From: Nitzschia sp. DOCU1
Lineage: Eukaryota; Bacillariophyta; Bacillariophyceae; Bacillariales; Bacillariaceae
Direction of reading: 5' to 3'
Assembly: GCA_951394045.1 (NCBI GenBank)
Contig: OX595986.1
Span: forward strand, 3,439,534-3,503,533
DNA: 64,000 bases
The notes under the pieces are model-generated. The model had not been told where the DNA came from. It did no database searches and worked only from the letters and a program-made list of their open reading frames with translations. The position numbers were made by a program, and so were the translations under genes. This document shows, in pieces, positions 29,901-40,672 of the stretch. Within the stretch, counting starts at the first letter, position 1. Each line of letters opens with the position of its first letter.

Positions 29901-31767
29901 GATATTGCAAAATCTAACTTGTGTCCACCCAGGATGTCATTGCTCTTAGGAAGCGAAGTGGAACCATAACTGGCAGCGTATATTTGAATGGCTGGAAACA
30001 GGATCCCATTTCCTTCCGGCGGTGTAGTGGCTACGTCGAGCAGTTTGACGTTCAATCCCCCGAACTCACAGTGAGAGAGACTGTTATCTTTTCGGCTCGA
30101 CTCCGCCTTGATCCAAATGTCGTCAAGACGGACGAAGAACGACTTGCATTTGTCGACCAAATTCTTAAGGATATGGAATTGTCTGATCTCGAAAACGTTT
30201 TGGTGGGAACAGAGGATGACATTGGATTAAGCTTCGAGCAAAAAAAGCGTCTTTCCATTGCAGTCGAACTCGCCGCATCACCTTCCGTTCTGTTCTTGGA
30301 CGAACCAACAAGTGGCCTCGATGCGAGAAGTGCATTGCTTGTAGTACGATTGCTTCGTAAAATCTCCGATAGCGGTCGGACCTGCGTTGCAACGGTAAGT
30401 TGGTGGTGTTACGACTTGCGAAAAAAGTTCTGAATGCGGTGCTAACATGCAAATTTAGATTCATCAACCCTCGTCATCTGTTTTCGGAATGTTTGATGAC
30501 TTGTTATTGTTGAAGAAAGGCGGAGAGGTGGTGTATCATGGACCTCTGGGCGAGAACTCTTGCGAATTGATTAACTACTTCGAGTCGAAAGGCGCGACCC
30601 CGATCGAGCTTGGCGACAATCCAGCAAATTGGATATTACGAATTATGCAGGATCACAAGCTGGGAGATCTAGCTGAAGTGTACTTAAACTCCGAGGAGCG
30701 AGGCGTACTGGAGAATGAGCTAGCGTTGCTGACTGAGAATCCAGAGCCCGCTGGGAAGATGGAAGTGGATGAACCATTTGCCGTCGGCCGTGCGACTAGG
30801 CAGCTCCTCGTATCCCACCGACTGAGAACAATCTACTGGCGAAGTACGACTTACAATCTTGGTCGCATCACGATCTCACTGGTTATGGCTTGCCTACTAG
30901 GGGCCGTGTTCATCACCGAAAGAAAGGATCTTACATACTCGGAGGCGGATATTCGCGCTCGTATCGCTGTCATATTCTTCTCGAACATCATTGTCGGTAT
31001 TATGTCAATTGTATCGGTGCTTCCAGTGATGACATGGATCCGCGATATGTTCTACAGACATGACGACGCTGGAATGTATGACAGCATGTCACTAGGATTT
31101 GCCCTCGGCACGGCGGAACAATGGTTCATTGCGGTGAGCAAAACGAAGGCGACGGTGACGGCACATCTTGCGGAATCCTCACAGAAGCTTCTCATTGTCC
31201 ACATAGAGTTCCGCGGCTCTTTTTTGTCTGGTATTTTTGAGCGCCGGTGGTTTTGCCTGGGGTCCAATCAAGGTTTTCGCTTTCTACGGATTCTTTACAT
31301 TCAACTCGGCCCTTTTCTCGTACTTTGGTCAATTCTTTGTGTCCATCGTCAAAAACATGAAAGCAGCTATGATATTGGCTGGTGTCTACATTGGTTTTAA
31401 CAATATGTTTGCTGGGCTCATCATTCTGCCGCAAACTATGGTCGGAACCCCGTACGTTGTGACATACTACATCACGCCCGGTCACTACGTGTTCGAAGGC
31501 GAGATCACATCCATTATGGATAATAAAGCCCGAAACGTCACAGCGAGCGAAGGAAGCGACTTTTACTCTTTCCTAGTTGAGAAGGGCAAATGCACGGAGG
31601 AACAAAGTGGAATTTGCCAGGGCTATCAAAGTGACTACATTGAGTTTTTCTTCGGCGGCGAATTCACGTCAGATCACATTTCCCGCGACGCGATCGTGCT
31701 CGGGGTACTTCTCGTTGTAGTCCGGCTTGGGACATGGATCGCTCTAAGATACATCCGGTTCAGCTAA
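26992..31767 (+). CDS. Full-size ABCG (PDR-type) transporter
   Basis: Exons 26992..28971, 29042..29769, 29856..29871, 29933..30394, 30459..31133 and 31207..31767 give 1473 residues in the reverse order NBD-TMD-NBD-TMD. NBD1 has GPPGSGKS (240-247), VSGGQRRRVTVGE (370 on) and DEISTGLD. NBD2 has GSSGAGKTT (898-906), LSFEQKKRLSIAVEL and DEPTSGLDARS. TM helices follow each NBD. The second Walker A is assembled from three exons: its Lys lies in a 16-nt micro-exon (29856-29871). PDR transporters export hydrophobic compounds across the plasma membrane and are known in plants, fungi and stramenopiles. The N-terminus (about 150 residues) is basic and cytosolic. The acceptor at 31206 was chosen because it restores SSAALFCLVFLSAGG-like TM sequence. 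Confidence 0.92.
29856..29871 (+). other. 16-nt micro-exon with the Walker A lysine of NBD2
   Basis: The upstream exon ends SSGAG with donor GTAAGT at 29770, the acceptor TTTTCAG ends at 29855, and the next donor GTATGT starts at 29872. The 16 nt complete a Gly codon and encode Lys-Thr-Thr-Leu-Met. The flanking introns are 86 and 61 nt. Skipping it would remove the phosphate-binding Lys and shift the frame. Confidence 0.85.
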
Positions 31768-31865
31768 TGAACGAGATATCGTCGCGTAAGTAGACACTAC
31801 AAGAAGAGATTTTTTAGAGAGTACAATTCAATAAAAACTTGACATTACAAAAAAAGAATCCCTGA

Positions 31866-34800
31866 TTAGACTTCGCCGTACTCGTCTCCGAGTTCCTCAC
31901 TCCCTGCACCAAGGTACATCACTTCCTGAGCTTCTTCGATGGAGTGACTTTGAGTGAAATTGGGGTAGCTTTTCATGACCATGACGGGGCTCCCGTGCCT
32001 AATCACGTGTCCATCGGGGCGAGAGCGAGGCGATGCCTTTGAGAAGGAATTCTGACTGTACGTGGTTTGACTTTCTGTTTCAGCAGTGTCACGGCGAGAA
32101 ATATGCAGCTTGTTCATACCCTTGTGACTTCGTGGTGTCACCGGAGGAAAGCCAACTGGAATCCGTGGGGACGGAACCTGGTGAGACACAATGCCCCTCG
32201 GCGTTGATGGAACGCCAGCGTGTGCGCTCAAATTGTTACGCGGAGTGGTGGAAGATGACTTGCTTCTGGAACTAGAACCGGGCGTCGAAAAACCACGGCC
32301 ATTAACAGGACTGGGCATCGAGAAGCCGCGCGCATTGACAGAGGGTCCAAATCCATGTCCCGACTGAGATCTTGGAGTGCTCGCCGACATGCGTTGCGAA
32401 GTTGGAGTTTCGGGTACATTTCTCGGGGTCGAATTTTGAGTTTGCATATGTGGCGGGATATTGAGAGGCAAAGCCACGACCTTTCTCTTCGTCGAGCCCG
32501 CACTTTCGGCATCGGAGAAGAAATGTTGTGGTTGTCCATTAGATCCAGTCATTCGATTGGGAGCGCTCTTCAACCCTCCTCCATTACCATACTTCTTGAT
32601 GTAGTCCTCAGTGGACATGCGCTTGTCCCTGGACGGGCGCCCGGGGCTTTCGTATACACTCGGGGGCTGTCCCATGCGATTGAAAACAGTGGGATTTGTG
32701 ATGTTCGAAACCTCGGAATTGTCCTCGCTCGCAGCCATTCTCACCGACTCCGTTGGGAATTTGGAGCGGCTGCTCACAGAATCGACACGCTGAATTGGCC
32801 AACCATGGATATCGACTTCCTGCCCGACGTTAGCCTCTCTGGGTGACTGCAGCTTATTCATGTTAAGAGTCGGAGTTCTGTGAGGATTATCACGGCCAGG
32901 AGAGGGGTTTTCACGAGCACGAGAGGCACTTTTGCTTCTGGAGGCACTCTCGCTTCGCGAGTCTTTTGAGTATGCACTGACGGCGGTATTCTCATCGACG
33001 GTATTCAACCAAGCCCGTTCCAACATCTTCTCGTCAGACTCCCGGCGCTTCTGGCGACGCTTCTCCTTCTTCATAAGCATTTTTCTTTCCCGACGAACAA
33101 TTTCCCGATCAACCTCTTCCCGGACTCGAATGAAGAATCGTTCGATTGTTAGAGCAGCTTTCTTCTCCTTTGTCCAGTCAAGGACAATACGCCACCAGAA
33201 TTGGATTCTCTTCGCAGCATTGCGTTCTCTGAGTGCCATCGCAGCCGATTCCATCATCGCGTCAGAGAGCATCTTTTTCTCGATGGCATTTTTTGCTAGG
33301 TGCCGACGAATATTTGCCTGAATAATAATGGCACACCCGAGCTTAAGATTGTAGGCTTGGCGAGCCAGCTTTCCACGGACAAGTGCTTGCAGACGTGCAA
33401 TTTCATATTGAACAATGATATAGTGAGAGAATCCCCAGAATCCACGCCAGATCTTCTGAATGGCAGTCGCAGCATCAATCTTCCTCTGCTCAGCAGCCCG
33501 AAGAGATTCCAGTTCAAATCTGCGCCTGCGAATAGTAAAGCGGGCCAGGAATCTTCTGGCGACACTCTGAGCGATGATGATGTGCACAAGAGAATACACT
33601 AAAACGCTCTCGGCTTTGTGGCGACGCCAATTGCACTGAATCTTGACAGCTGCGCGTGCCGTCCTGACCCTGTCTACTTCTCTCCTAGCAAGCCATTGCC
33701 TGGCAGTACGTTGGACAACGAGAATATCCACGAGCCTGAAAATATAGTCAGTGTAGCATTGGAATCCTCGCCAGGCGGTTTGGATCTTTCTCGCCGCAAG
33801 ATTTTTCTTGAAGGACTTGCGCGCGGAAACACCCCTTGCAAGAGCCTGGATAATACTCGCCGGAACAAAAAGCTCCACGTTCTTCAGCGCCCTGGCAAAT
33901 CGACATGCTTGCCACCTTCGAACGACGCTTTGTACGATAATGATGTCAACGACTTCGATTTGGAATGCGATCTTCGCGGCGTAGCCTCTCCAAGTCGACT
34001 GTAGCAACTTGACAGATGCAAGCGCAATCGCATATTCTTGTCGGGCCTTGTGGCCACGATACAAAGCTTGGATGGGAATCGCCTGGTTGCCCTTGTAGTT
34101 GTCCAAGCGAGTAATAAACCCACGGAGGTATCGTTGGATTTCTTCCGCCGCCTCCTTCTTCTGTCGCTGCACCTTTCTTTCGTAGCAACCCCTGAATAAG
34201 GCTTGAATTCGGACAATGTAGTACATCGTATCGTAAACTTTGGCTTGACAGAGATAACCTCGGACAATCTTCTGAATCTGCGTCGCAGAAAAGTTCATGT
34301 CCTTGAGCTTGTCTCGCGCCAACCAGCCTCTGAAACTTTTCTGCATCTGGGTTGCGGCGTAAATGTTGGCTTGAAGGTTGGTCTCAGCACGCCAACGACG
34401 GTAATAAGATTGAATTTCAATCAATGCCCACATTCGGTCAATGGCCTCACGCCTGGCTAGGTATCTACGGATTGCGCATTGGATCGGAACTGCCGACTTG
34501 GAAAGGATTCTTCTTCCCGCTCGCTGAATGGGATCTTTGATTTCGGACTCGTCGGCCGGGACAAACTTGAAGCGATTACGACCCTCGGTTTTTTTCTTGG
34601 GGGAAAGGACAACTCTGGCCGATCTACCATTGGCAACATCTTCTTCTCGCTTTTTTCGACGCAAATTGATTCCCATAGTTACAGCCCAACCAGTTATTTT
34701 GCCTGGTTTGAGTTCAGCATATAGAAGAGAAGATGCCGTCTGATTTTCGATGTCATCAGGACGCCCGCGAGAACCCAACGAAAGTCGACTTCCTTTCGGA

Positions 34801-37800
34801 GTCTCCACCTTAGAAACGTTCTTCTTAGTTGGCTTTCTGCCCTGGAACTTGGAATTGTAAGCAGAAAACAAAGCACCTTCCTTCGCTTTGACGGCATGAA
34901 GTTCCTCTAGGTGCACAACTACTCGTGGAGTCATGGGACCATCGTTGTTCAAAAGCGATTCGTCAAAATTGTCAGCACTGTACTCACTGGGCGACGGTTT
35001 CTTGGCAGAACCAGGGGCTGGCGGAGGGTTCTTTTTCTTCGGTTTTCGTTCTTTGGTCTTCAATGCCAATGGCGAAAGGTCGGCCTTTTTCCTTCTCGAA
35101 GCATGCCACGTATGCCTTGGCGATGGCTCGCCTTGAAGTCGATGTAAATACTCCACTGCTTTGGCATTAGTGAATGCCGCAGTTGTCACGGTCAATGATT
35201 TCTTGCCATTGACTGGGGTATTGGATGCAGATGTGAACCCCGACTTCACCACATCAGTTTGCAGTGCGCCGTCCTTCTCCTTCCTGGACAACTTTTCGTC
35301 GGAAGGGTTGAGTTCACCTGCCGGAATTGAAATCGAACCCACCTTCTCATGAAACATATTGCGTGCATAGGCCTCGCCATGGATCTTTTGAAAATATGCA
35401 GCACCGCTAGAACTCGACCATCCTGCGTTATTTACGGTGATGGCCTGCGTTAAAAAGAAAGAGGAAACGTGAGCTGACGATCCAGAATCCAATTTGTACG
35501 CCAATATGGAGCTCAAATAGCTGACCTTATCCGAGGAAGCTGCTTCTGTCAGTGGATCCGAGCCCAGACCCTTAGTACCCGACCCGTCATATTTCGTCGT
35601 AGGGATAGAATCCACCCTCTCCTTGATGGCATCAAGTCCCGTCACTTGAGCAAGTTTTAGAGCAGCACGAATCGCTCTGGATGGCTTGCTCTCAAGTTTG
35701 GCAGAGTCCGCAGCAGAATCGTTGAAGTCCCTTTCAAAAGGTGTGTTGTTCGACGAAGAAGACGTGGCAATCTGGGTTGGATCCTCGTCCTCTTTCTTTT
35801 CTTCCTCAGCAGCTGAGTCTTCATCGTTGTCAACAAAACCAGTTGTTAGCGGAGGGTCGTCGACATCGTCGACGTAGTCGTCCTTTGCCTTCCACGCATG
35901 GAGGGGTGATTCGCCTATCGGGTCTCGGAAACCAGTTGCATTGCCACGATAATCCCACTTCATAGGGGATGCTCCTGCAGGGTCCTGACTGGGGCCATGA
36001 ACATTAACTCGCAGGTTTGCCAGATGGCTGGGTGTTGGTAGTGAAGAATCAACAGTCTCCTTTTCAAGGAATGGCGCGCCGAAGGGGTCCGAATCTTCCG
36101 TTTCTGGTTGTGACCCGTCTTGGTTTTCACCTAACAGAGGATCAAACGATTTGGAACCGAAGGTGCCAGTTAGTGTGCTTACTTCGTCCTGCTGTGCAAA
36201 GAAATACCCATTCTGGTCCTGGGACAAATCGCTGGGCACTCGGGTTATGGACCCTTTTTCGTCAGGTGCACCATGGGCCCCGTGTGCCCGATCTTCGTAG
36301 ACTTCAGCAATTCGAGACTTGACCGATTCCACTCTTGATTTCTCGTCTTCTTCGTTTGAGGTCGTAGTGACTCGCAAACTTGTAGGAGACACCAGCGGAC
36401 GACCCGAAAATACAGGTGGATCACCGTGCTCGTCATCAGGAGGATCCTGGGAAAATGAATTTCTCGGCGCACGTTCAAACGATTCAGTCGACGCCTCTTG
36501 CGAATGTTCCGATGTCGGGGTGCTGCTTGACTCGTCCTGCAACCTTTTAGGAGATTCATGGGGAGGTTCATCAAACACGTTCTCAGGCTCGACATCCACT
36601 TCGGGCTCAAAAAAATTACTCCCTTGGTATTGACGCTCTTCAGCACTCTTTAGAGCAGGCTTCAATGGCCGAGGCTGACTGCTAGAACGAGGAGACGGTC
36701 TCGCCGGTCTCCAACCTGCCTCTACCAACGCCTCATCCAGTTCACGAGGTGCCTCTCTCGGCGTCGACCTTGGAGAAGACTTTGATCTAGGAGTAGGAGA
36801 CGGTATGGGATGTGCTTGGGGTGAAGGAGACGCTCTTGAGTGCGAAATTGGGGATGGACTGGCACGTGGAGACGCTCGGGATCTAGGCGATGCTCCGGCC
36901 CTGCTGCTGGGTACTGGCGCCGTTTCTCTTGGAGGATCCACGCGGCTCTTGGTTCGACCTCGAAAGAGTTTCTTGAAAAAGCCGCGTTTCTGATCGCGCT
37001 TTTGCTTCTCTTCCTTGGCCTCAAGTTTGCGGCGCTCTACCGATGTAGTCCGTCGTGGACGTGACTCGGGCGTTGGCGGAGGCTCTCTGCGACGAGCTGG
37101 GAACGCAGCCTCATGAGGAGATTCATTGATATTACTTAGAATAGTCATGGCACCCGCAAACGACTTGTCTTCCATGGTTTTATTGCTGTGAGGCCTCGTC
37201 GCTTCACTGCTGGGGGAAGGTGGCACTGGCCCCTTGACGCCTGGTGATTTGGGCTTGTTCACTTTCTCCATCTTTACAGACTCCAGAGAATCAGGAAGTT
37301 CTGGCATGACCTCGGGTTTGTTTTCTACAACCACCAGGGAAGGACGAAGGACTTGGTGTCTCACATCGTCATCATTCTGATGCTGGTCGTCGAGCACCAA
37401 GTCTTCACTTTCATACATGGCCAGAGCGGCCTTGACTCGTTGCTCCACAATATCTTTTGGTGTGGTGGAAGGCTTGACTCGTCCCCCAGTTACATGTTGC
37501 TGTTCCCGAGGAGGACTGTCAACTTTGACAGAATCGGGAGATTTGTCTCCAGTGTTGCGTGTATGAAACGTTGCTTCACCGTTCCCGGTCGGGCTGACAA
37601 GCTGCGCTCCCATCGGAGAAGCCAGACTATGAAGCAAGCTGTCATCATCGAAGGAATTGAAGGAACCCACATTTGCAGTTCTTGGTGTTAATCCAGACTT
37701 TCCACGGGGAGTCCGCCTTTTACTTTTCTTGGGCGGCGGCGTTTTAGGAGGTGGCGGAGGCACCCCCACAAGATCGGCCACTGCAATTAAAAGCTTGGGA

Positions 37801-37976
37801 TCGTGTTGATTCTCGTTATCCATAGAATCGTGATGATCGAAAGACTCGTCTGCTCTAGAGCCGGCGGGTTCCAATCGAGCGATGGAGTCGTCCACGCCAC
37901 TAGGATCCAACCCAGTGGGGTCCCTGGACATCATTGACGATTTTGGGGATCCGTAAAGTGACGAGATTGTACTCAT
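31866..37976 (-). CDS. Giant disordered protein with an array of about 18 IQ motifs
   Basis: A frame of 2036 residues runs from the ATG at 37976 (MSTISSLYGS). The first 1100 residues are Ser/Pro/Arg-rich and largely disordered, with proline runs and short basic blocks. A dense array follows (34500 down to about 33180) of roughly 18 IQ-type motifs, alternately strong (VPIQCAIRRYLARRE, ATQMQKSFRGWLARD) and degenerate, spaced about 23 residues as in ASPM and myosin necks. The rest is again disordered and basic. IQ motifs bind calmodulin or EF-hand light chains, so this is a calmodulin-scaffold candidate. No motor or kinase domain is visible. An 81-nt in-frame stretch (35445-35525) has intron-like ends (GTCAGC, polypyrimidine, CAG), and its removal would align two related segments. 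Confidence 0.8.
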   Translation of the reverse strand: MSTISSLYGSPKSSMMSRDPTGLDPSGVDDSIARLEPAGSRADESFDHHDSMDNENQHDPKLLIAVADLVGVPPPPPKTPPPKKSKRRTPRGKSGLTPRTANVGSFNSFDDDSLLHSLASPMGAQLVSPTGNGEATFHTRNTGDKSPDSVKVDSPPREQQHVTGGRVKPSTTPKDIVEQRVKAALAMYESEDLVLDDQHQNDDDVRHQVLRPSLVVVENKPEVMPELPDSLESVKMEKVNKPKSPGVKGPVPPSPSSEATRPHSNKTMEDKSFAGAMTILSNINESPHEAAFPARRREPPPTPESRPRRTTSVERRKLEAKEEKQKRDQKRGFFKKLFRGRTKSRVDPPRETAPVPSSRAGASPRSRASPRASPSPISHSRASPSPQAHPIPSPTPRSKSSPRSTPREAPRELDEALVEAGWRPARPSPRSSSQPRPLKPALKSAEERQYQGSNFFEPEVDVEPENVFDEPPHESPKRLQDESSSTPTSEHSQEASTESFERAPRNSFSQDPPDDEHGDPPVFSGRPLVSPTSLRVTTTSNEEDEKSRVESVKSRIAEVYEDRAHGAHGAPDEKGSITRVPSDLSQDQNGYFFAQQDEVSTLTGTFGSKSFDPLLGENQDGSQPETEDSDPFGAPFLEKETVDSSLPTPSHLANLRVNVHGPSQDPAGASPMKWDYRGNATGFRDPIGESPLHAWKAKDDYVDDVDDPPLTTGFVDNDEDSAAEEEKKEDEDPTQIATSSSSNNTPFERDFNDSAADSAKLESKPSRAIRAALKLAQVTGLDAIKERVDSIPTTKYDGSGTKGLGSDPLTEAASSDKVSYLSSILAYKLDSGSSAHVSSFFLTQAITVNNAGWSSSSGAAYFQKIHGEAYARNMFHEKVGSISIPAGELNPSDEKLSRKEKDGALQTDVVKSGFTSASNTPVNGKKSLTVTTAAFTNAKAVEYLHRLQGEPSPRHTWHASRRKKADLSPLALKTKERKPKKKNPPPAPGSAKKPSPSEYSADNFDESLLNNDGPMTPRVVVHLEELHAVKAKEGALFSAYNSKFQGRKPTKKNVSKVETPKGSRLSLGSRGRPDDIENQTASSLLYAELKPGKITGWAVTMGINLRRKKREEDVANGRSARVVLSPKKKTEGRNRFKFVPADESEIKDPIQRAGRRILSKSAVPIQCAIRRYLARREAIDRMWALIEIQSYYRRWRAETNLQANIYAATQMQKSFRGWLARDKLKDMNFSATQIQKIVRGYLCQAKVYDTMYYIVRIQALFRGCYERKVQRQKKEAAEEIQRYLRGFITRLDNYKGNQAIPIQALYRGHKARQEYAIALASVKLLQSTWRGYAAKIAFQIEVVDIIIVQSVVRRWQACRFARALKNVELFVPASIIQALARGVSARKSFKKNLAARKIQTAWRGFQCYTDYIFRLVDILVVQRTARQWLARREVDRVRTARAAVKIQCNWRRHKAESVLVYSLVHIIIAQSVARRFLARFTIRRRRFELESLRAAEQRKIDAATAIQKIWRGFWGFSHYIIVQYEIARLQALVRGKLARQAYNLKLGCAIIIQANIRRHLAKNAIEKKMLSDAMMESAAMALRERNAAKRIQFWWRIVLDWTKEKKAALTIERFFIRVREEVDREIVRRERKMLMKKEKRRQKRRESDEKMLERAWLNTVDENTAVSAYSKDSRSESASRSKSASRARENPSPGRDNPHRTPTLNMNKLQSPREANVGQEVDIHGWPIQRVDSVSSRSKFPTESVRMAASEDNSEVSNITNPTVFNRMGQPPSVYESPGRPSRDKRMSTEDYIKKYGNGGGLKSAPNRMTGSNGQPQHFFSDAESAGSTKRKVVALPLNIPPHMQTQNSTPRNVPETPTSQRMSASTPRSQSGHGFGPSVNARGFSMPSPVNGRGFSTPGSSSRSKSSSTTPRNNLSAHAGVPSTPRGIVSHQVPSPRIPVGFPPVTPRSHKGMNKLHISRRDTAETESQTTYSQNSFSKASPRSRPDGHVIRHGSPVMVMKSYPNFTQSHSIEEAQEVMYLGAGSEELGDEYGEV

Positions 37977-38012
37977 CTTGCAAACAAACCTCCTGCTTTC
38001 AGTCTCTTTCAC

Positions 38013-38512
38013 TAGCAGGTGTTATTCTTGTCGCTTGGCGACTGATCAAATTGTTAATAGATAGGCGTTTGCTGCCTGTTTTTGGTGGACGATGTTAATG
38101 GAGATGAGGAATTTCTGGCGATGCAATCCTCTTTTGGCAGTTCAAAAAGGCTGATAGGTCTTGTGAGGGTTGGCTCACAAGTCCGACGGCCTCGCGCACT
38201 TGGACCATACACGAAAGATGGCGCGACAGTTTGCTTGCCAGCAACGGCCTTTATAATTACCTTCATCTTGGTATACATGGAGTATACTTAGCAGCGTTGG
38301 ATCGTGTGTGGTAAGGGAGCCCGTCGGAATTCTGTGACACACATATATACACCACTGACGTTTTTGGGGGCGCGGGAAACTTCGCGGGAGATTTGAAGAT
38401 TCCAAACGCCTGATACTCGTACCAAGAAACAAGACACAGGGATCGATCCGCATCATCAATGACGACGATGTAGACGACGACGAAAGCTACCTTGTCTGTT
38501 TGTACATATAAA
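38013..38512. promoter_or_regulatory. Divergent upstream region of the IQ protein and the sulfatase
   Basis: About 500 bp between starts at 37976 (minus) and 38513 (plus). No supported gene. A GAC-rich stretch lies at about 38459-38483. The sequence TACATATAAA lies directly before the sulfatase ATG and is too close to be its TATA box. Confidence 0.4.
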
Positions 38513-40308
38513 ATGACACGATTACCGTCGCTCTCTCGGGCAGTTGCGGCACTGGTTGTTATCCTGGCGACAAATGCAAGTCTCCAAGAAGTTTCATCCA
38601 ACTCTAGTCTCAACTTCGTCATTCTTTTCGCTGACAATTTAGGATACGATGATGTCTCTTGCTTTCGGTCACCCGACAGCATGTCGTCACCGTCCACACC
38701 TCACATTGATCATTTGGCGGAACAAGGCATGAAACTCACCAACTGGAATTCAGCCGCCGCCTTATGTTCTGCAAGCCGATCGGCCCTCTTGACTGGCAAA
38801 TACCCAGTGAGGACAGGGACATATCCAGGCGTCTTTCACAACGACGCGGCCTTTGGACTTTTACCGGACGAGACAACGCTGGCAGAATTGCTCAAAGTAG
38901 AAGGATACTCAACTTCAATTGTGTAAGTTGCTGTTTCGGAATTGCAGAAGAGCAGTAACACGCAGTTTCAAAGAATTCTTTCTGACCGCTACAACGAGAA
39001 TCATGATCACGCAGTGGCAAATGGCACTTGGGACATAGGGAGCGCTATTTACCAACGAACCAGGGGTTTGATAGCTGGTTTGGTATTCCTTATCACATGA
39101 GTGGGGGATCTGTTGATAATCATGTTTGCAATAGGGACAAGGAAGAAACCATGTGGCTTCCACTCTATGCCAATGCGACCATTGTGCAGCAGCCCGTTCG
39201 ACTGACCGACTTGGCGTCGCGTTATGCCGCATCGGCAGTTTCATTCATTCAGGAGAAGGCTCAGCAGGGAAAACCCTTCTTTTTATACATGGCCTTTTCG
39301 CATGTCCATCAACTCTGCGCACCAAGGGATTTTCCAGAGCAGGCAACTTGTCAGTGGGCCGAAGAAAACGACGACGAACGACAAGCAACTTTTACGAATG
39401 CAGTTCAAGAAATGGATTGGATTGCAGGACAGATATTGAGGGCTTTGGATGCGACAAAGACTGCAAATAACACTCTGGTCATTTTCACCAGCGACAACGG
39501 TCCATGGGTGGCGGAGCAGGCATGTGCTGGATCCAAGGGGCCATTCGAAGGAAAGTGGCTCCAAGAAAACCTTGACAAGTCCTGCATCGCCTGCCCGCAT
39601 GATTATGTTCCTGATCCGACCAGCACATTTCCAAAACGATGCGTTTTGCCGGGCACAAAGTTCGAATTGGAGGGTGTTTATTGCGGCGAGGATACTGGCC
39701 TTGGATCAGTGTGGGAAGCCAATCTACGTATGCCAGCGATTGTTCGCCTGCCTGGTATTGTCCCCCCGAATTCTACTTCCAATGCCATCGTTTCGACGCT
39801 AGACGTCATTCCGACGCTCCTGTCCATGATCGGAAAGCCTAGCCCAGTCGACTTGGATGGAACAGATGTGAGCGATGTTTGGAAGGGATTGGTGCCCGAC
39901 GATACAACGGAAGAACGCATTCTCTTCTTTTGGCGCGACGGCTTCCAAGAAGGTCCGCTGCCCCCACCCGCTGGGCGATTTGATGTCGCGGCCGTCAAGC
40001 TCGGGAATCTCAAAGCATGGTTCTGGACAAAAAGCGCGCACTACAATGACGACATTGAACAATTTCATGACCCTCCACTACTGTTTGATACCCTGAACGA
40101 CCCGGCCGAGTCGCAACCTTTGGATCCATCCCAGTTTGTAGAAGATATCGAACGAATCAAGAGGGCAGTGCAACAGCATAAAGAAAGTGTTGGCTGGACT
40201 TTTCCGCTGGCATTGGATTCAGATCCAGCATATCTACCATGCATCGATCGAAGTACAGGATGTCGAACTCATGTGGAAACAAACGAAAATCAAATCAATG
40301 CGCAATAA
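38513..40308 (+). CDS. Secreted sulfatase (alkaline-phosphatase superfamily)
   Basis: Exons 38513..38922 and 39015..40308 give 567 residues. A signal peptide (SRAVAALVVILATNASL) starts it. The metal site begins FADNLGYDDV; the usual second Asp is Asn. The formylglycine motif is C85-SASR followed by SALLTGKYPVRTG, so the CxPSR core has Ala for Pro, a variant seen in some eukaryotic sulfatases. GKWHLGH is restored exactly at the exon junction, and TSDNGPW follows. The closest type is arylsulfatase/N-acetylgalactosamine-6-sulfatase. It would hydrolyse sulfate esters, perhaps of extracellular polysaccharide (inference). Multiple NxS/T sites fit secretion. Confidence 0.87.
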
Positions 40309-40355
40309 TACAAATCTAGTGCTGAGTTATCGCCCATTATATCACAATCGATACC

Positions 40356-40672
40356 TCATGGCTCTGGAAAATGCTCATCACCGGTCATGATTGCATGTCC
40401 GAAAGCTCGTGGCCAAGTCACCAGTCTTTCTAGGAATCTAGTTACGGACCGCACAAAATTGAAGCATTCTTCAAATGGCTGTGTGCAGAATAAGAAAGAG
40501 GGTGAGACGATTTGTAAGGCGAGATAAGCAAAATGCTGCTCGGAGTGGCTAATCTGCCGCTTACCATCAACACGATCCAAAACCATGATACGGCAAAGGC
40601 GATCGGCCAAACGAGGAAAAACAGAATTAAGATCCAGAAGATGGACATGAGAATCTTCGGACACTGCCCCAT
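40356..40672 (-). CDS. Small two-exon membrane protein, copy A
   Basis: Exons 40565..40672 and 40356..40478 give 76 residues. It starts MGQCPKILMSIFWILILFF, has a hydrophobic helix ending LVWPIAFAV, then the splice junction, then PFEECFNF, RFLERLVTWPRAFG and a terminal GDEHFPEP. The intron (86 nt, GTAAGC...ACACAG) lies in the same place and phase as in copy B. Function unknown; one or two membrane helices plus a short amphipathic helix are visible. The tandem paralogue supports it as real. Confidence 0.8.

Noticed and set aside
32033..34743. Several plus-strand frames opposite the IQ protein
   Set aside because: They overlap the IQ-coding frame throughout, carry no recognisable domain and have no splice logic.
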